Source: Armigeres subalbatus (Eukaryota; Arthropoda; Insecta; Diptera; Culicidae). Taken from it: DNA of 64,000 nucleotides. The translations under genes were made by a program, and so were the position numbers. This document shows, one piece after another, positions 1 to 10,333 of the stretch. The stretch lies in NCBI RefSeq assembly GCF_024139115.2, contig NC_085140.1, positions 333,185,953-333,249,952 of the forward strand, written 5' to 3'. How positions within the stretch are numbered: the first letter of the stretch is position 1; each line of letters starts with the position of its first letter. The notes under the pieces are model-generated. The model ran no database searches. It worked only from the letters and a program-made list of their open reading frames with translations, and was not told the origin of the DNA.

Positions 1-63
1 AAAATTTTATTTTGTGTGAAATTTGATTTTTGTAATAATTATATAATAAAATTGAATAACTGA

Positions 64-683
64 CTAGCGGGCTTGGTAGTCATATGGCTACTGCTTCTGC
101 CTCATACGCAGGAGGTCGTGGGATCAATCCCAGGTCCGTTCCATTTTCCTACTTTGTATCTCTTTCTAAATTTCTCATATTCTAGCAATCGCTAGAACTG
201 GAAATGGACTTCCATACCGTTTCCATTACTATTCCCATACCTTCAACTTGAGTATTCTAACAGTAATCTGCTAGAATTGGAAATGAACTATAGAGCTCGT
301 TTCCTACATCCAATTAGAAATTCCATCAGTTACCTTCTCCTATCTATCACATTGGCAGCTCGTTAACCAAGACGGACCTCTGCCTCTCCAACCTAACCCA
401 GAAATTCCAACAAATTCCGCTTGAACTCGTGGCAAGTGCAGAGGTATATTCGGCTTGCAGTGGGCGAGTGATTGCATCATCATTTCCTCCCCCTTCCCTA
501 CATTGACTTGCATTCTGACGTGGCAGGCGCCAGTATGACCTAACAAATGAGATCACCAGTACTTGTACATTGAAGATGTGTGCTAGTCCCAAGCAAACAA
601 CTGTTGGTTCCCTGTGCAAGAACAGCTGATCTGGTCATAATGGAGTAGCAACTACGAGCAGTCAATCAAGCTCAAGCTCAAGC
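64..683 (+). mobile_element. tRNA-derived SINE, apparently full length, with 28-bp target site duplication
   Basis: A 620-bp retroposed element. The 5' end is tRNA-like, with a pol III B box GATCAATCC at 122-130 and a weaker A-box-like stretch about 40 bases before it. The body of about 500 bp is also found at 7781-8371. The 3' end is a short (AAGCTC)n tail. A perfect 28-bp direct repeat flanks it at 36-63 and 684-711, as expected of LINE-mobilised insertion. The spurious short ORFs inside are shared with the second copy and have no known domain. The long body is unusual for a plain tRNA SINE and may derive from a partner LINE. Family name not assigned. Confidence 0.8.
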
Positions 684-711
684 TAATTATATAATAAAAT
701 TGAATAACTGA

Positions 712-1027
712 ATGTTCATCATATTGTTTCGTAATGCGTCATTGCACACGATACACTTTGAAAAAGTCTACATAGACTTCAAAGGGGGCGAATGTTTTAG
801 AAAAGACTATGAAAAATTCCTGGGAGAAGGGGTTTGAAAATGTGACAATTAAGTCTACGTGGTTTATGGACGTGCAGCCCCAGATATAAAATGGAACAGC
901 TTCTTTACGAAAATATTAAATATTTCTTTATCAGTTAGAAAGGTAGTATTGTAATGTGCAATGTTTAGGTTAACCATTCGAAAAAGCTACATCATTTTAT
1001 ATGAATTTCTTCTTACTTTCTTTGCAG
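712..1027. other. No gene seen; ends in a splice-acceptor-like tract
   Basis: AT-rich sequence without a coding signal. The last 25 bases are pyrimidine-rich and end in CAG at 1025-1027, directly before the ATG of the signal-peptide exon. A 5' untranslated exon would have to lie here or left of the window. Confidence 0.4.
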
Positions 1028-1092
1028 ATGTTTTTACCGTTATTAGTATTAGTTTCGATACTTTTGGGTACCACCTTGGCAGGAGAAGAAAG
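1028..1092 (+). CDS. Signal-peptide exon, probable first coding exon of His-rich W/K secreted protein
   Basis: The exon opens with ATG immediately after a pyrimidine tract ending in CAG and closes at AG|GTAAGT, a near-perfect donor. It encodes MFLPLLVLVSILLGTTLA followed by Gly-Glu-Glu: a short start, a hydrophobic core and a small-residue cleavage site, which is a classic secretion signal. The exon is 65 bases, so it ends two bases into a codon. The His-rich exon at 17294 needs exactly one base to complete its first codon, so the two join in frame (AG+C gives Ser). I infer one gene with a 16.2-kb intron. Alternative: a nearer acceptor (CAG at 1136-1138) would give a 46-base intron and a peptide of about 43 residues; that intron is shorter than is usual in flies. 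The 5' UTR exon is not identified. Confidence 0.5.
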
Positions 1093-1520
1093 GTAAGTTT
1101 AGTCATTAAATAATATGTATTTTTTTCCCACTCAACAGATTCATATTGTTCAGGGCTGGAAATACTCGTCATATTATAAAAATATTGAAGCTCAGAGACG
1201 CATGAATAGTTTATACCTCAAGACTGCAGTAAAATTTCTGAAAGATTTTAACACAGTGAAAATGTTACATAATACTGTTTTGAAACATCATATTATATTG
1301 TAAAACAATAATATTAAGATGGCCGTTATGAAAGTTGTATTAATTTTTACTTCAATATAAAACCAAGAATGAATGACTGTGGATATACAACAGTAAACCA
1401 CATGTGAAGATTGGACAAATCAAGCATCCGAAAGATACTCAATTTGCAAAAAAGAGCTAACCGCGGTTGAGGTTGGTACTCGGATTCTGATGGCTTTTCC
1501 GCAAACGTGACCTTTAAGTG

Positions 1521-1590
1521 GTCTTGTTGTGTAGGGGTTATCACGCCTATCTAGAGAGTAGGAGGTTTAGGGTTCGAGTCCCTTCAAGAC
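1521..1590 (+). pseudogene. tRNA-like sequence (tRNA pseudogene or SINE head)
   Basis: Folds as a partial cloverleaf. Six acceptor pairs form between GTCTTG and CAAGAC. The anticodon stem CCTAT/GTAGG has five pairs including one G-T, around loop CTAGAGA (anticodon AGA). The T-arm AGGGTTCGAGTCCCT contains a B box. The D stem is mispaired. AGA would read as tRNA-Ser, but the long serine variable arm is missing, so a functional tRNA is unlikely. A run of T at 1600-1605 could terminate pol III. Confidence 0.5.
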
Positions 1591-1736
1591 ACGTGGATTC
1601 TTTTTCGCAAATTTCATATCAATTTGTCCATTTCGAAACATGTGCTGTGCATATGCACAGCCAAGATATTTAACAAAAAAATGGTTTTCGTACGGCCGAG
1701 TTGCCGAATAATATCCAATTAATTGTAAGAATGAAT

Positions 1737-1886
1737 TAGTTCTAGACCAACATTTGAAAAAAGCTTAACAGCCAAAATTTATTCCTTCTGATTCTTTGTT
1801 CACATATATAGCTATATATGTAGATGAAGAATCAGAAGGAATAAATTTTGGTTGTTACGCCCTTTTCAAATGTTGGTCTAGAGTTA
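1737..1886. mobile_element. Small foldback (hairpin) element
   Basis: Two arms of about 58 bases are near-perfect reverse complements (1737-1795 and 1827-1886) around a short AT-rich loop. Both ends contain CTAGACC/GGTCTAG. This is typical of a miniature foldback transposon. No coding capacity. Confidence 0.7.
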
Positions 1887-2039
1887 TTATTTTCAGTGAT
1901 GCCTTCCAGACGCTGCCGGCGCCAGAGTTCTGGTAATGATGGGGCACCAGCATTTTTGGTATTTCGAAATAATGGACGGACTGTAATTGCAACATTTTGG
2001 AGGGTCTTTTAGCAAGCAATTCCAGAGTCAAAACCGGGT

Positions 2040-2350
2040 TTTACTACTAAACATAATTCTGCGCATTGTCTCAAGAATTCCTTAGGAATTAACCTCTGAC
2101 ATTATCGTAAATATCTTAAATAATTCTTAAGGAAAACCTCCAGAATTTTTCAAAAAAATTCAAATATACTACCAAAACTTTTTTGATAATTATTTAAGGG
2201 ATTCCTTCGGATACCATCGGAAATTCCATTTCCTTGGAAATTTCTCCCATCATTCCTCCGGAATTGCCAGCAAGAATTTCTAACGGAATTTCGAAAGGAA
2301 CTCCTCTAGGCATTTGCGACATTCTTGAATTTCCTCAAGAATATCTTTTG
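2040..2350. repeat. Degenerate AATTCC-rich repeat island (1)
   Basis: Irregular succession of GGAATT/AATTCC words spaced at roughly 10-15 bases. Same type as the islands at 8577-9915, 11742-12041 and 13285-15535. Just to its right (2383-2415) is a (CTTAG)n stretch followed by TTGATTGACTG, which resembles the tail of the SINE family at 64-683. Confidence 0.5.
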
Positions 2351-3213
2351 TGCATTCTTCCAAGAGCTCTGTCGATATTTCATCTCAGCTTAGCTTAGCT
2401 TAGCTTGATTGACTGTACACATCGTATTTGCTAGTCGTGATTGGCCGAGAAACAACAAATATACACAGCTCTCCAATTGAATAGTTTTAAATAATTTTCG
2501 CGACTACTAAAACACGCACTGTACTAACTTGCTCGATAGCTACTGCAAACTATTAATGATCGCACTTGTTTCAACCTGAACAAAGTGCAATACATGCACA
2601 TGAGCAACCAAACGCCAAATAGAGTAGATGTACCAGTCGTGGTTATAGCACCAGTTGTCGCACTAGTACAATATATAGCAAGTGGCTCATCACATCACCA
2701 CAAAACGTTTTCTGATCAGTGAACCATATTCATATGACACGATAACACCTCTGATCTATTCCAAATCAAACAAACCACAATTGATGTGGTTAGATGCAAA
2801 GGGGTGTAAGTGACATTTTGGTCAAAATTGTGTTGACTACAGCAAAAATGCTTTGGATCTAAAGCTTTGCGGCAATATGTTGATATAGTTTGTACGTTAT
2901 TTAGAAAACATGTGAAAATTCACAGAAAATTAGTATTTTTTGAACAATTTGTATGAAGCAAAAAAATACTGAAAAACTTTGCATCCGTTTTTCTCAAACT
3001 AACTTTTTGTCACTACACCCCTTTGCGTTCGCCTCCTCAATTGTAAAAAATGATTTTGCTTCATTTTTGTCTTCCTTTGCACCAGTTGTCGCACTAGTGG
3101 TCTCATTATGGCCAATCCCAAAAGAAAACAATGGGATTTGCCATAATAGGAACCAAAATTAAGAATGGTGCCACTACATGCGTTCCTATTATGGATTAAG
3201 CAATTTTGGGTAG

Positions 3214-3431
3214 TGTCGTGTTTGGAGGAGACGGCCTCACCCGAATCAGCCGTCTCCAGCTGCTGCTCGATCCGCAGCAGCTCGGAAGCATTACTTCTTC
3301 CCGCGAAATATATCACAAAACTGAAGCTAACTCCGCTCATCTGTCACTCACACATGTGGCACTCGTGTCCAATGCACATGCCCTCTTATTCTGTTTATAT
3401 TTATTCTATCATATCCGTCTCAATCCCTACA
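3214..3431 (-). repeat. LTR of small LTR retroelement (left; 3' LTR on - strand)
   Basis: TGTCGTG...CCCTACA. About eight differences from the right copy by eye count over 218 bases (about 96% identity). Confidence 0.65.
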
Positions 3432-3912
3432 TCTTCCGCCTGTTCTACTCTCTTACAGTTTTATTATCATTATTTTGTTCTACTATTTAATTCAATCTAC
3501 TGTTTTATAATGAGTTTTTTTTTCCAGTTGCGAGCTTTAAAGTTTCGACCGAACGGAGAACTGTGACATTCATGAGATTCACAACAAATTAAAAAAATTA
3601 AACAAATAAACTCATCAAGTTTTTTTTTCTACTCACCTATGAGTGTTCACTAATTCCACATAAGTTTTACATAGTTTCAAACCGACTTCCATAGAAAGTG
3701 TTCAAATTATGCAATTTAAAATTTCACATAATACTCACACAAAAACACGTAATTCGAATCTCCAACCAAACCATTAACAACATTCTACTCAACACTTCGC
3801 TTACTTGTACTTACTCTTTGTTACAATTTTCTAACACTGAACTCAAGACAAATACTGATCTCGGAATGCAGTCATGGATAGAACTTACATGAAAAGAGCT
3901 TACCAAGCTTAG

Positions 3913-4250
3913 AGATACCCTCTCGGGGGAATAATTGTTTACCCTATCAGGGATACCATCTCGGGAAAATAGTTATTTACCTTATCAGGGATACCCTCTC
4001 GGGGGAATTCTTGTGTACCCTCTCAGGGGAATGATTGTTTACCCTATAAGGGATACCCTCTCGGGGAAATGATTGTTTACCCTATCAGGGATACCCTCTC
4101 GGGGGAATTATTGTTTACCCTCTCGGGGGAATGCTCGTGTACCCTCTCAGGGGAATGATTGTTTACCCTATCAGGGATACCCTCTCGGGGGAATGATTGT
4201 TTACCCTATCACGGATACCCTCTCGAGGGAATGATTGTTCACCCTATCAG
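3913..4250. repeat. Tandem repeat, alternating 27/37-bp units
   Basis: About ten units built from GATACCCTCTCGGGGGAAT followed by GATTGTTTACCCTATCAG, some lacking one half. TACCCT(C/A)TC recurs in every unit. Lies inside the small LTR element. No ORF of interest. Confidence 0.8.
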
Positions 4251-4420
4251 ATTCCGTCTCTAAAAATAATTTGATTAAACAAATTAAAATAAATCTATTT
4301 CACAAACATCGTTTAATAATTTTCACATTTTTTTCGTGTGTGGTAGAATTTTTATTTTCAAATTTTCTCACGATTTACAGTATCACAGAACGCACTTTCA
4401 CTTTTTTTTGTACCTAATGG

Positions 4421-4817
4421 AACGTACACACGGTCAAGCAGTTTGACCAACATTGACTCCACCTCTGGTTTATTCAAACATCCATCTAGTTTCACGAACA
4501 GCGACACGAACAATCAATTTATTCGACCAACAATATCACACACGAACGACCGAAGCGCCAACTTGAGCACCAACTATCAAAACATATATGGGGGTTTGTG
4601 CAACTTCACTACAAATGCTCAAACATGTTCGGCGAACCTTGACTCCACCCCCGACAACTCAAACCAAAATCAAACCGTTTTAATTTTTTCCAATCGAGCC
4701 GCCAACTGTCAAATGGTTGTTCGAACAACTTCACACACGTTCAAACAAAGCAGCAACCGAAGCGTTTTCTTGGGGCAGAGTCAATGTTCGTGAAACTACT
4801 TGACTTGTGTGTACGTT
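4421..4817. mobile_element. MITE with about 36-bp terminal inverted repeats
   Basis: Left end AACGTACACAC, right end GTGTGTACGTT. The inverted match continues through GTCAAG.AGTTT..C.AACATTGACTC for about 36 bases. No transposase. I could not see a clear target duplication. It sits inside the small LTR element, so it is younger than that insertion. Confidence 0.7.
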
Positions 4818-5112
4818 ACATAATAGAATACAAACATATAATTTTTTTTATGAGTGTCACTTTTGCTTTTGCAAAAATATATTTTTTCCTGAGTGTACCA
4901 GTGATGAATGACGTTTAGCGCACGCACACTAATGTTCGTGATGTGTTTAGCTTTCTTTCACAACCTCAAACCGACACATTTGGATGTGATAATCTCAACA
5001 CACAGCTCTTTTTTTCACCTAAACAAACGCGGTTTTAATTTTTTTCTTCGCGAAAGACCGAGCTCATTTTATTGGAAGCGTCACATTTGTCACAGCAAAC
5101 CGACTTGGCCAA

Positions 5113-5330
5113 TGTCGTGTTCGGAGGAGACGGCCTCATCCGAATCAGCCGTCTCCAGCTGCTGCTCGATCCGCAGCAGCTCGGAAGCATTACTTCTTCC
5201 CGCGAAATACATCACAAAACTGAAGCTAACTCCGCTCATCTGTCACTCACACATGTGGCACTCGTGTCCAATTCATATGCCCTCTTATTCTGTTTATATT
5301 TATTTTATCATACCCATCTCAATCCCTACA
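5113..5330 (-). repeat. LTR of small LTR retroelement (right; 5' LTR on - strand)
   Basis: Direct repeat of 3214-3431, same TG...CA ends, followed by GGTAC and then by resumed MITE sequence. Confidence 0.65.
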
Positions 5331-5425
5331 GGTACTATCGCGAATTATAATGCGGTTTTCACCTTTGTTCTATTTATTTATTTCTGTATTTATTTCACTT
5401 TGTCTTTAGCTATGACTGTACACTA

Positions 5426-5859
5426 AAAAATGGTTAAAACTTACATATCTAGTTGTCCTAATATCAAACATTTAAAAGAAATTCTACTCACATTAAAATC
5501 AAAACCTTCGCCGTTCAGAAGCGCGAAACATCTCTCAAGCGGGTTGTTTTGCCCGAAGGTTGTACGATGGCGTGCAGTCCAAAACAGCAAAGGCTAGCGG
5601 GAGCGGCGAGCAGGAACAAAAATATTCACCTGCTGTAGAAGATCGGGGACAGTCTATTCGGTTGCTAATTATGGCAAAGGCGAACATTCTAGGAACTTTT
5701 TTAAATGGGCGTAATTGATTCTGGCCTTGATTATTGGAACGGCGATTGAGCTCTTAATTCAAACTATTTTCGTCAACTAATGTACTCAACAGAAAGAACA
5801 GATTACGGACTATCCGGTAGTAACGTCAGTTGAACGAAATTTGGTGAATAGACAGAGTA
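5426..5859. other. No gene seen
   Basis: Non-coding sequence between the family C MITE and the 3' side of the decayed non-LTR element. No repeat recognised. Confidence 0.4.
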
Positions 5860-7758
5860 TGAGTCGATTCAAATTTCAAGGTCAAATACAGTTAGGCCTA
5901 TTTGAAAAAGTTCTAACATTGTTTGCAGAAATATGCGTCGTTTTCGTAGAGACTCCAATCGTATTAGCTAGAGCCGGTTTTCGTTCGGGGGCAACCTTAT
6001 TGTATTGTTCCACGGAAATTGTCGTAAAGCGAAACGGAGAAAGCAGCGTTGAGCTACTGATGTGCGTTTCTTGATATGGTGGCCAGACTTGCACACCATA
6101 TTCTAGAATACTTCGAACAAGCGAACAGTACAGTACCTTCAGCGCGTACACGTCACAAAATTCGGATGCTTTGCGACGAATGAAGCCAAGTACAACGAAA
6201 GCCTTTGCGGTTGTCGTGGTAATATGCTCGTTGAAGTTTAGCTTGCTGTCCATTATTACGCCAAGGTCTTTGATGGATGATACTCGTTCCAGTGTTGCAT
6301 CGTTTACAGCGTATTCAAATCTCAGCTGCGTTCTACTTCTGGTAAAGCTTATAACCTTGCACTTCATTGCGTTCATTTCCATCCCGTTCGAAATACACCA
6401 ATTAGCTATGGCATCGATGTCTTGCTGCAGTGTACTGATTACACGGTAGATTTTCAAGTCAGCGGCGTACATTAGGTGATGACAGCACAGACGGTAACTC
6501 AGGTCGTTGACAAACAGTATGAAAATCAAAGGCCCAAGGTGAAAGTGAGGCGAAGCGGTTTGACTCAGTGGACATGAGTTTCACGTAGGCAGATCTTCCA
6601 AATAAATAGGAGCGCAACCAGTTGAAAAGCCATGATGGCAACCCTAACCGTTCGAACTTTCTTATTGTTAAATCGTGAGGCAGTTTTTCAAAAGCTTTGG
6701 AGAAATACACGTTAACACAGTCGACCTGGCAACGTTTGTCCGTTGTTTGTCCACTATTAAGTTAGTTGTGGTCGAGTGTTTTTTTTTTAAATCCTTGTTG
6801 ATATTATAGGTCTCATATCATATCTTCATATCGTGGATCAAGAGCTCAAGCACCTTGGCAAGACATTTCAGAATGGAAATGGGACGATAGTTTTCGACGT
6901 GACGAATGTTGCCGGCTTTGTGTACTGCTGCCAACTTCCACACATCCGAAAAAACTTATTCCGCCAGCGAGAGATTGTATAACAAGCATACCGGAGCTCC
7001 GAGAACATCTGCGGATCGTTGAATAAATACGTGAGGTAGTTTGTTCGATCCCGGACCTTTGGAAGCATCGATAGAGTTCAATGATCTGACAACATCTGCT
7101 ACGGTGAATGATGGGCATGAAAGGTTAATATCGTAGGATGGAAGCATGTTAAATTGCTCCGGATGAATTCGTGGCGAGTTTTTAAGCCTTGCTGACGTTT
7201 AGTCATCTTTCTCTTGCACGCGCACAGAAATAATAGGCTTTGTTTTCATCGGGAAACGTCTCCCGATGAAAACAAATCCTATTCTCCCCATGCGCGTGAA
7301 AGAGATGGATGAGTAAACGTCAGCAAGCTCTATGTTGTAGATTTTGCGAAGAGTTCGGTAAAGTTGGACTCGTTTATGCTTTCGTCACTGAAAAACATAT
7401 CTGGCGGCATATGTTGTTTGATTGTTGTCTACTACGGATGTAACGCCAAAAACAAGAAGGATCTTATATGACCGCATCTTCAACACGAAAAATGTATTCG
7501 CGGAATAAGAAGGACAAACAATCGTCATACTCTGCTTCAAGCATTCGAAGAACTGTCTTGCTTTGATCAGAACGGTGTCGAAGAAAACGTCGGCGAGCTT
7601 TACGAAGAACGTTACGCCGGTGTTCCACCATGGATAGTTGTACGAATTACGAGGACAGTTTCTTCGGAGTGGAGTGTGTATACCATTTATTCCGAGGAGT
7701 GCATCGGCACTATTGGTATCAGCGTCGCGGAAAAGTTCCTTCCAGTTTATCAAGCGTT
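5860..7758 (-). pseudogene. Decayed non-LTR retrotransposon, reverse transcriptase region (Jockey/CR1 type)
   Basis: Read right to left, fragments in different frames follow the order of a LINE ORF2. 7789-7385 resembles the endonuclease-RT linker, 7147-6846 the RT N-terminal region (SKGPGSNKLPHVF), 6710-6459 contains FSKAFEKLPHD (motif A region), and 6529-5882 contains YAADLKIY, WCISNGMEMN and LGVIMDSKLNF. The catalytic YADD is changed to YAAD, and at least four frame breaks separate the pieces. The element is dead. A foldback MITE sits at 7188-7326. The right boundary is near the SINE at 7781. Clade assignment rests on motif flavour only. Confidence 0.75.
7188..7326. mobile_element. Foldback MITE inside decayed LINE
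   Basis: Near-complete palindrome: CTTGCTGACGTTTA at the left and TAAACGTCAGCAAG at the right, arms about 66 bases, tiny loop at the centre (CATCGGGAAACGTCTCCCGATG). Interrupts the LINE reading frame. Confidence 0.75.
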
Positions 7759-7780
7759 GCAGGAGCAGGAAGGGAAACCT

Positions 7781-8371
7781 CTGCCTCATATGCAGGAGGT
7801 CGTGGGTTCAATCCCAGGTCCGTTCCTTTCTCCTACTTTGTATCTTTCTCTATATTTCTCATGTTCTAGCAATCGCTAGAACTGGAAATAGACTTCCATA
7901 CCGTTTCCATTTCTATCCTATACCTTCAACTTGACTATTCTAGCAGTAGCTGCTAGAATTGGAAATGAACTAAAAAGCTCGTTTTCCTTCATCCAATTAG
8001 AAATTCCATCAAATGCTTTCTCCTATCCATCACATTGGCAGCTCGTTAACCAAGACGGACCTCTGCCTCTCGAACCTAACCCAAAAATTCCAATAAATTC
8101 CGTATGATCTCGTGGCAAGTGCAGAGGTATATTCGGCTTGCAGTGGGCGAGTGATTACATCATCATTTCCTCCCCCTTCCCTACATTGACTTGCATTCTG
8201 ACGTGGCAGGCGCCAGTATGACCTAACAAATGAGATCACCAGTACTTGTGCATTGAAGATGAGTGCTAGTCCGAAGCAAACATCTATTGGTTCTCTGTGC
8301 AAGAACAGCTGATCTGGTCATAATGGAGTAGAAACTACGGGCAGTCAATCAAGCTCAAGCTCAAGTTCGTA
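7781..8371 (+). mobile_element. SINE, second copy, 5'-truncated, with 22-bp target duplication
   Basis: Same family as 64-683. It starts inside the tRNA head but keeps the B box GTTCAATCC at 7806-7814 and the (AAGCTC)n tail. A perfect 22-bp direct repeat flanks it (7759-7780 and 8372-8393). The 5' truncation plus long duplication indicate target-primed reverse transcription. To the right the host sequence matches the right end of the family C MITE. Confidence 0.8.
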
Positions 8372-8393
8372 GCAGGAGCAGGAAGGGAAACCT

Positions 8394-8530
8394 TCCGTTT
8401 GACATATCAACACCACCCAAATGTTTTTTTTATTGAGAAAATGTAAATCGTGTAAAAACAAAATCCAGTGTATTTGAAAACATCGTTGTTCTTAGCTATG
8501 GCGACGATTGGTACACCCATCCTAGACGAC
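8394..8530 (+). mobile_element. Right-end fragment of family C MITE
   Basis: Resembles 30745-30850, ending in TATGGCGACGATTGGTACACCCATCC. The SINE at 7781 evidently inserted next to or into this fragment. A 40-base phrase just downstream (GCACTGTACTTACTTGCTCG...) recurs at 2517-2560. Confidence 0.55.
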
Positions 8531-8576
8531 CAAAACGCGCACTGTACTTACTTGCTCGATGGCTACTGCAAACTCA

Positions 8577-9915
8577 AGAGCTCTGTCGGAATTTCAACTA
8601 TGGATTTTCCCAGAAAATCCTTCGAAAATAATTTCGGAGATATATCCAGAAATCGTTTTGGAAATTCAAAGAAGGAATTCCAAGAAAATTTCGAAAATTT
8701 CTTCGGAAAATACTCTCCGAAAACTTTTAGGAATTTATTCAGAAATTCTTTTAGACATTCCTTTGGAAATTCCTTTGAAAATTGCTTTAGGAGAAATCCT
8801 TCGTAAATTACTTTAGCAATTTCTTTAGAAATTCTTTCAGGAATTTGTTTGGAATTTGATTTAGGAATTCTTTTCAGAATTCCTCCAGGAATTAATTCCA
8901 GGGATAATTAAGGAAATTACGCCAGGAATTCCTTTTGAAATTTCTCTGAAAATTGTCTGCAAAGGCCTTTGCAAATTTCTCCGGAAGCTCCTTAGAAACG
9001 TCCTCCAGGAAATTTCTGCAGGAATTCCGTAAATTTTGTTGGATGAATTTTTCAGGAAATTTATTAAAGAATGAAATAGGAAATACTTTCTAACGGAAAT
9101 TTCAAATGAATTTCCAGATAAAATTTCCGAATGAACTCTTATAGCAATTTCCGAATTATTCTTAGAAAAATTACTGAAGCTTTTTCCGAAATTTTATCAA
9201 AGGAATATCCGAAGGTTTGAGACAAATTAATTTTCCGGAGGAATGTACAAAGGAATTCCTATAAAAATTTTGAAAGAATAACTAGATGATTTTTATACCA
9301 TATTCCGAAGGAATTTCTTAAGGAATTACTGGAAGATATCTTAGATATCTAGATATCTTTTTAAAGCAATTTCCAAAAGAAATTTCTGAAGGAATTCTCC
9401 TAAGGTAATTTCGGTAGACTTCCTTGATACAATTTCCGTAGGTATTGCCGAAGAATTTCTCGTAGGAATTCCGACGAAGAATTTCTTTATATAATTCGTT
9501 AAGGATATTCCGAAGAAGTTCTCAAGGCGCAAGTATTCATTAAGAAATTCGTTAGGAAATTCCAGAAACACCTGAAAAAATTTCTGAATTTCTGTAAATT
9601 TGTTAAAGGAACTCCTGAAAACAATTCCGGAGAAGTTTCTAAAAGAATTTCTGGATTTTTTTATAAAGCAATTTTCGAAAGAATTCCTAGAGGAATTTAG
9701 TATTGAGTATTGAGAATTTAGTAAGGAATTTCCGATGTATTATTTATAGAAATTTTCGATGGATTTTCTAGAGGATCTTTTGAATTAATTCATGGGGGTA
9801 TATTTAAAAAAATTTTTTTTTGGTGGATTTTCCGAACGAACTTTTGGATAAATTCTTGAAATATCATCTGGATGAATATTGGAGAAATTTCCGAAGCAAC
9901 TCCTGAAGTAAATTC
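8577..9915. repeat. Degenerate AATTCC-rich repeat island (2)
   Basis: About 1.3 kb of GGAATTCC-like words with irregular spacing, on both strands because the word is self-complementary. ORFs of 76-112 codons arise here because the words rarely form stops. They have no domain and should not be taken as genes. Confidence 0.6.
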
Positions 9916-10053
9916 CTAAGTATTTTTTGCCTTTCTCGTATACTAAGTATACGGTAAAGGCTATATGATCGCTCCAAAAACAAACTTTTTATAGAAGGCC
10001 CGGAGACCCATAGTGTTATATACCAATCGACTCAGTTCGACGAATTGAGGTGA

Positions 10054-10316
<263 letters not shown>

Positions 10317-10333
10317 AAAACTACTCAAAAAAT

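Larger units (their letters stand above)
3214..5330 (-). mobile_element. Small non-autonomous LTR retroelement
   Basis: Bounded by two 218-bp direct repeats that begin TG and end CA, and flanked by GGTAG on the left and GGTAC on the right (4 of 5 bases match). On the - strand, a purine-rich stretch (GGCGGAAGA) abuts the 3' LTR and a TTGGCCAAG stretch follows the 5' LTR as a possible primer-binding site. The internal 1.68 kb has no gag or pol reading frame. It holds a CCCTCTCGGGG tandem array and a MITE. This fits a TRIM/LARD-like element. The superfamily (BEL/Pao or Gypsy) cannot be told from this sequence. Confidence 0.65.
2627..5425 (+). mobile_element. TA-flanked MITE (family C), first copy, split by an LTR element
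   Basis: The left part (2627-3213) matches 30367-30700, including two copies of the phrase CACCAGTTGTCGCACTAGT and the GATGTACCAG terminus. The match resumes after the LTR element, from 5331 (GGTTTTCAC..GTTCTA) to about 5425 (GTACACT). The reconstructed element is thus about 690 bp, opened by the insertion at 3214-5330. Both boundaries are read from similarity to the copy at 30367-30850; the right end is decayed. Confidence 0.65.

Noticed and set aside
1115..1303. Short ORF after a second good acceptor at 1138
   Set aside because: In the phase set by the upstream donor, a different and shorter frame is read, and the implied 46-base intron is unusually short; kept only as an alternative to the long-intron model.
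3905..4255. Possible CRISPR-like array
   Set aside because: Units vary in length and there are no unique spacers; it is an ordinary tandem repeat inside an LTR element.
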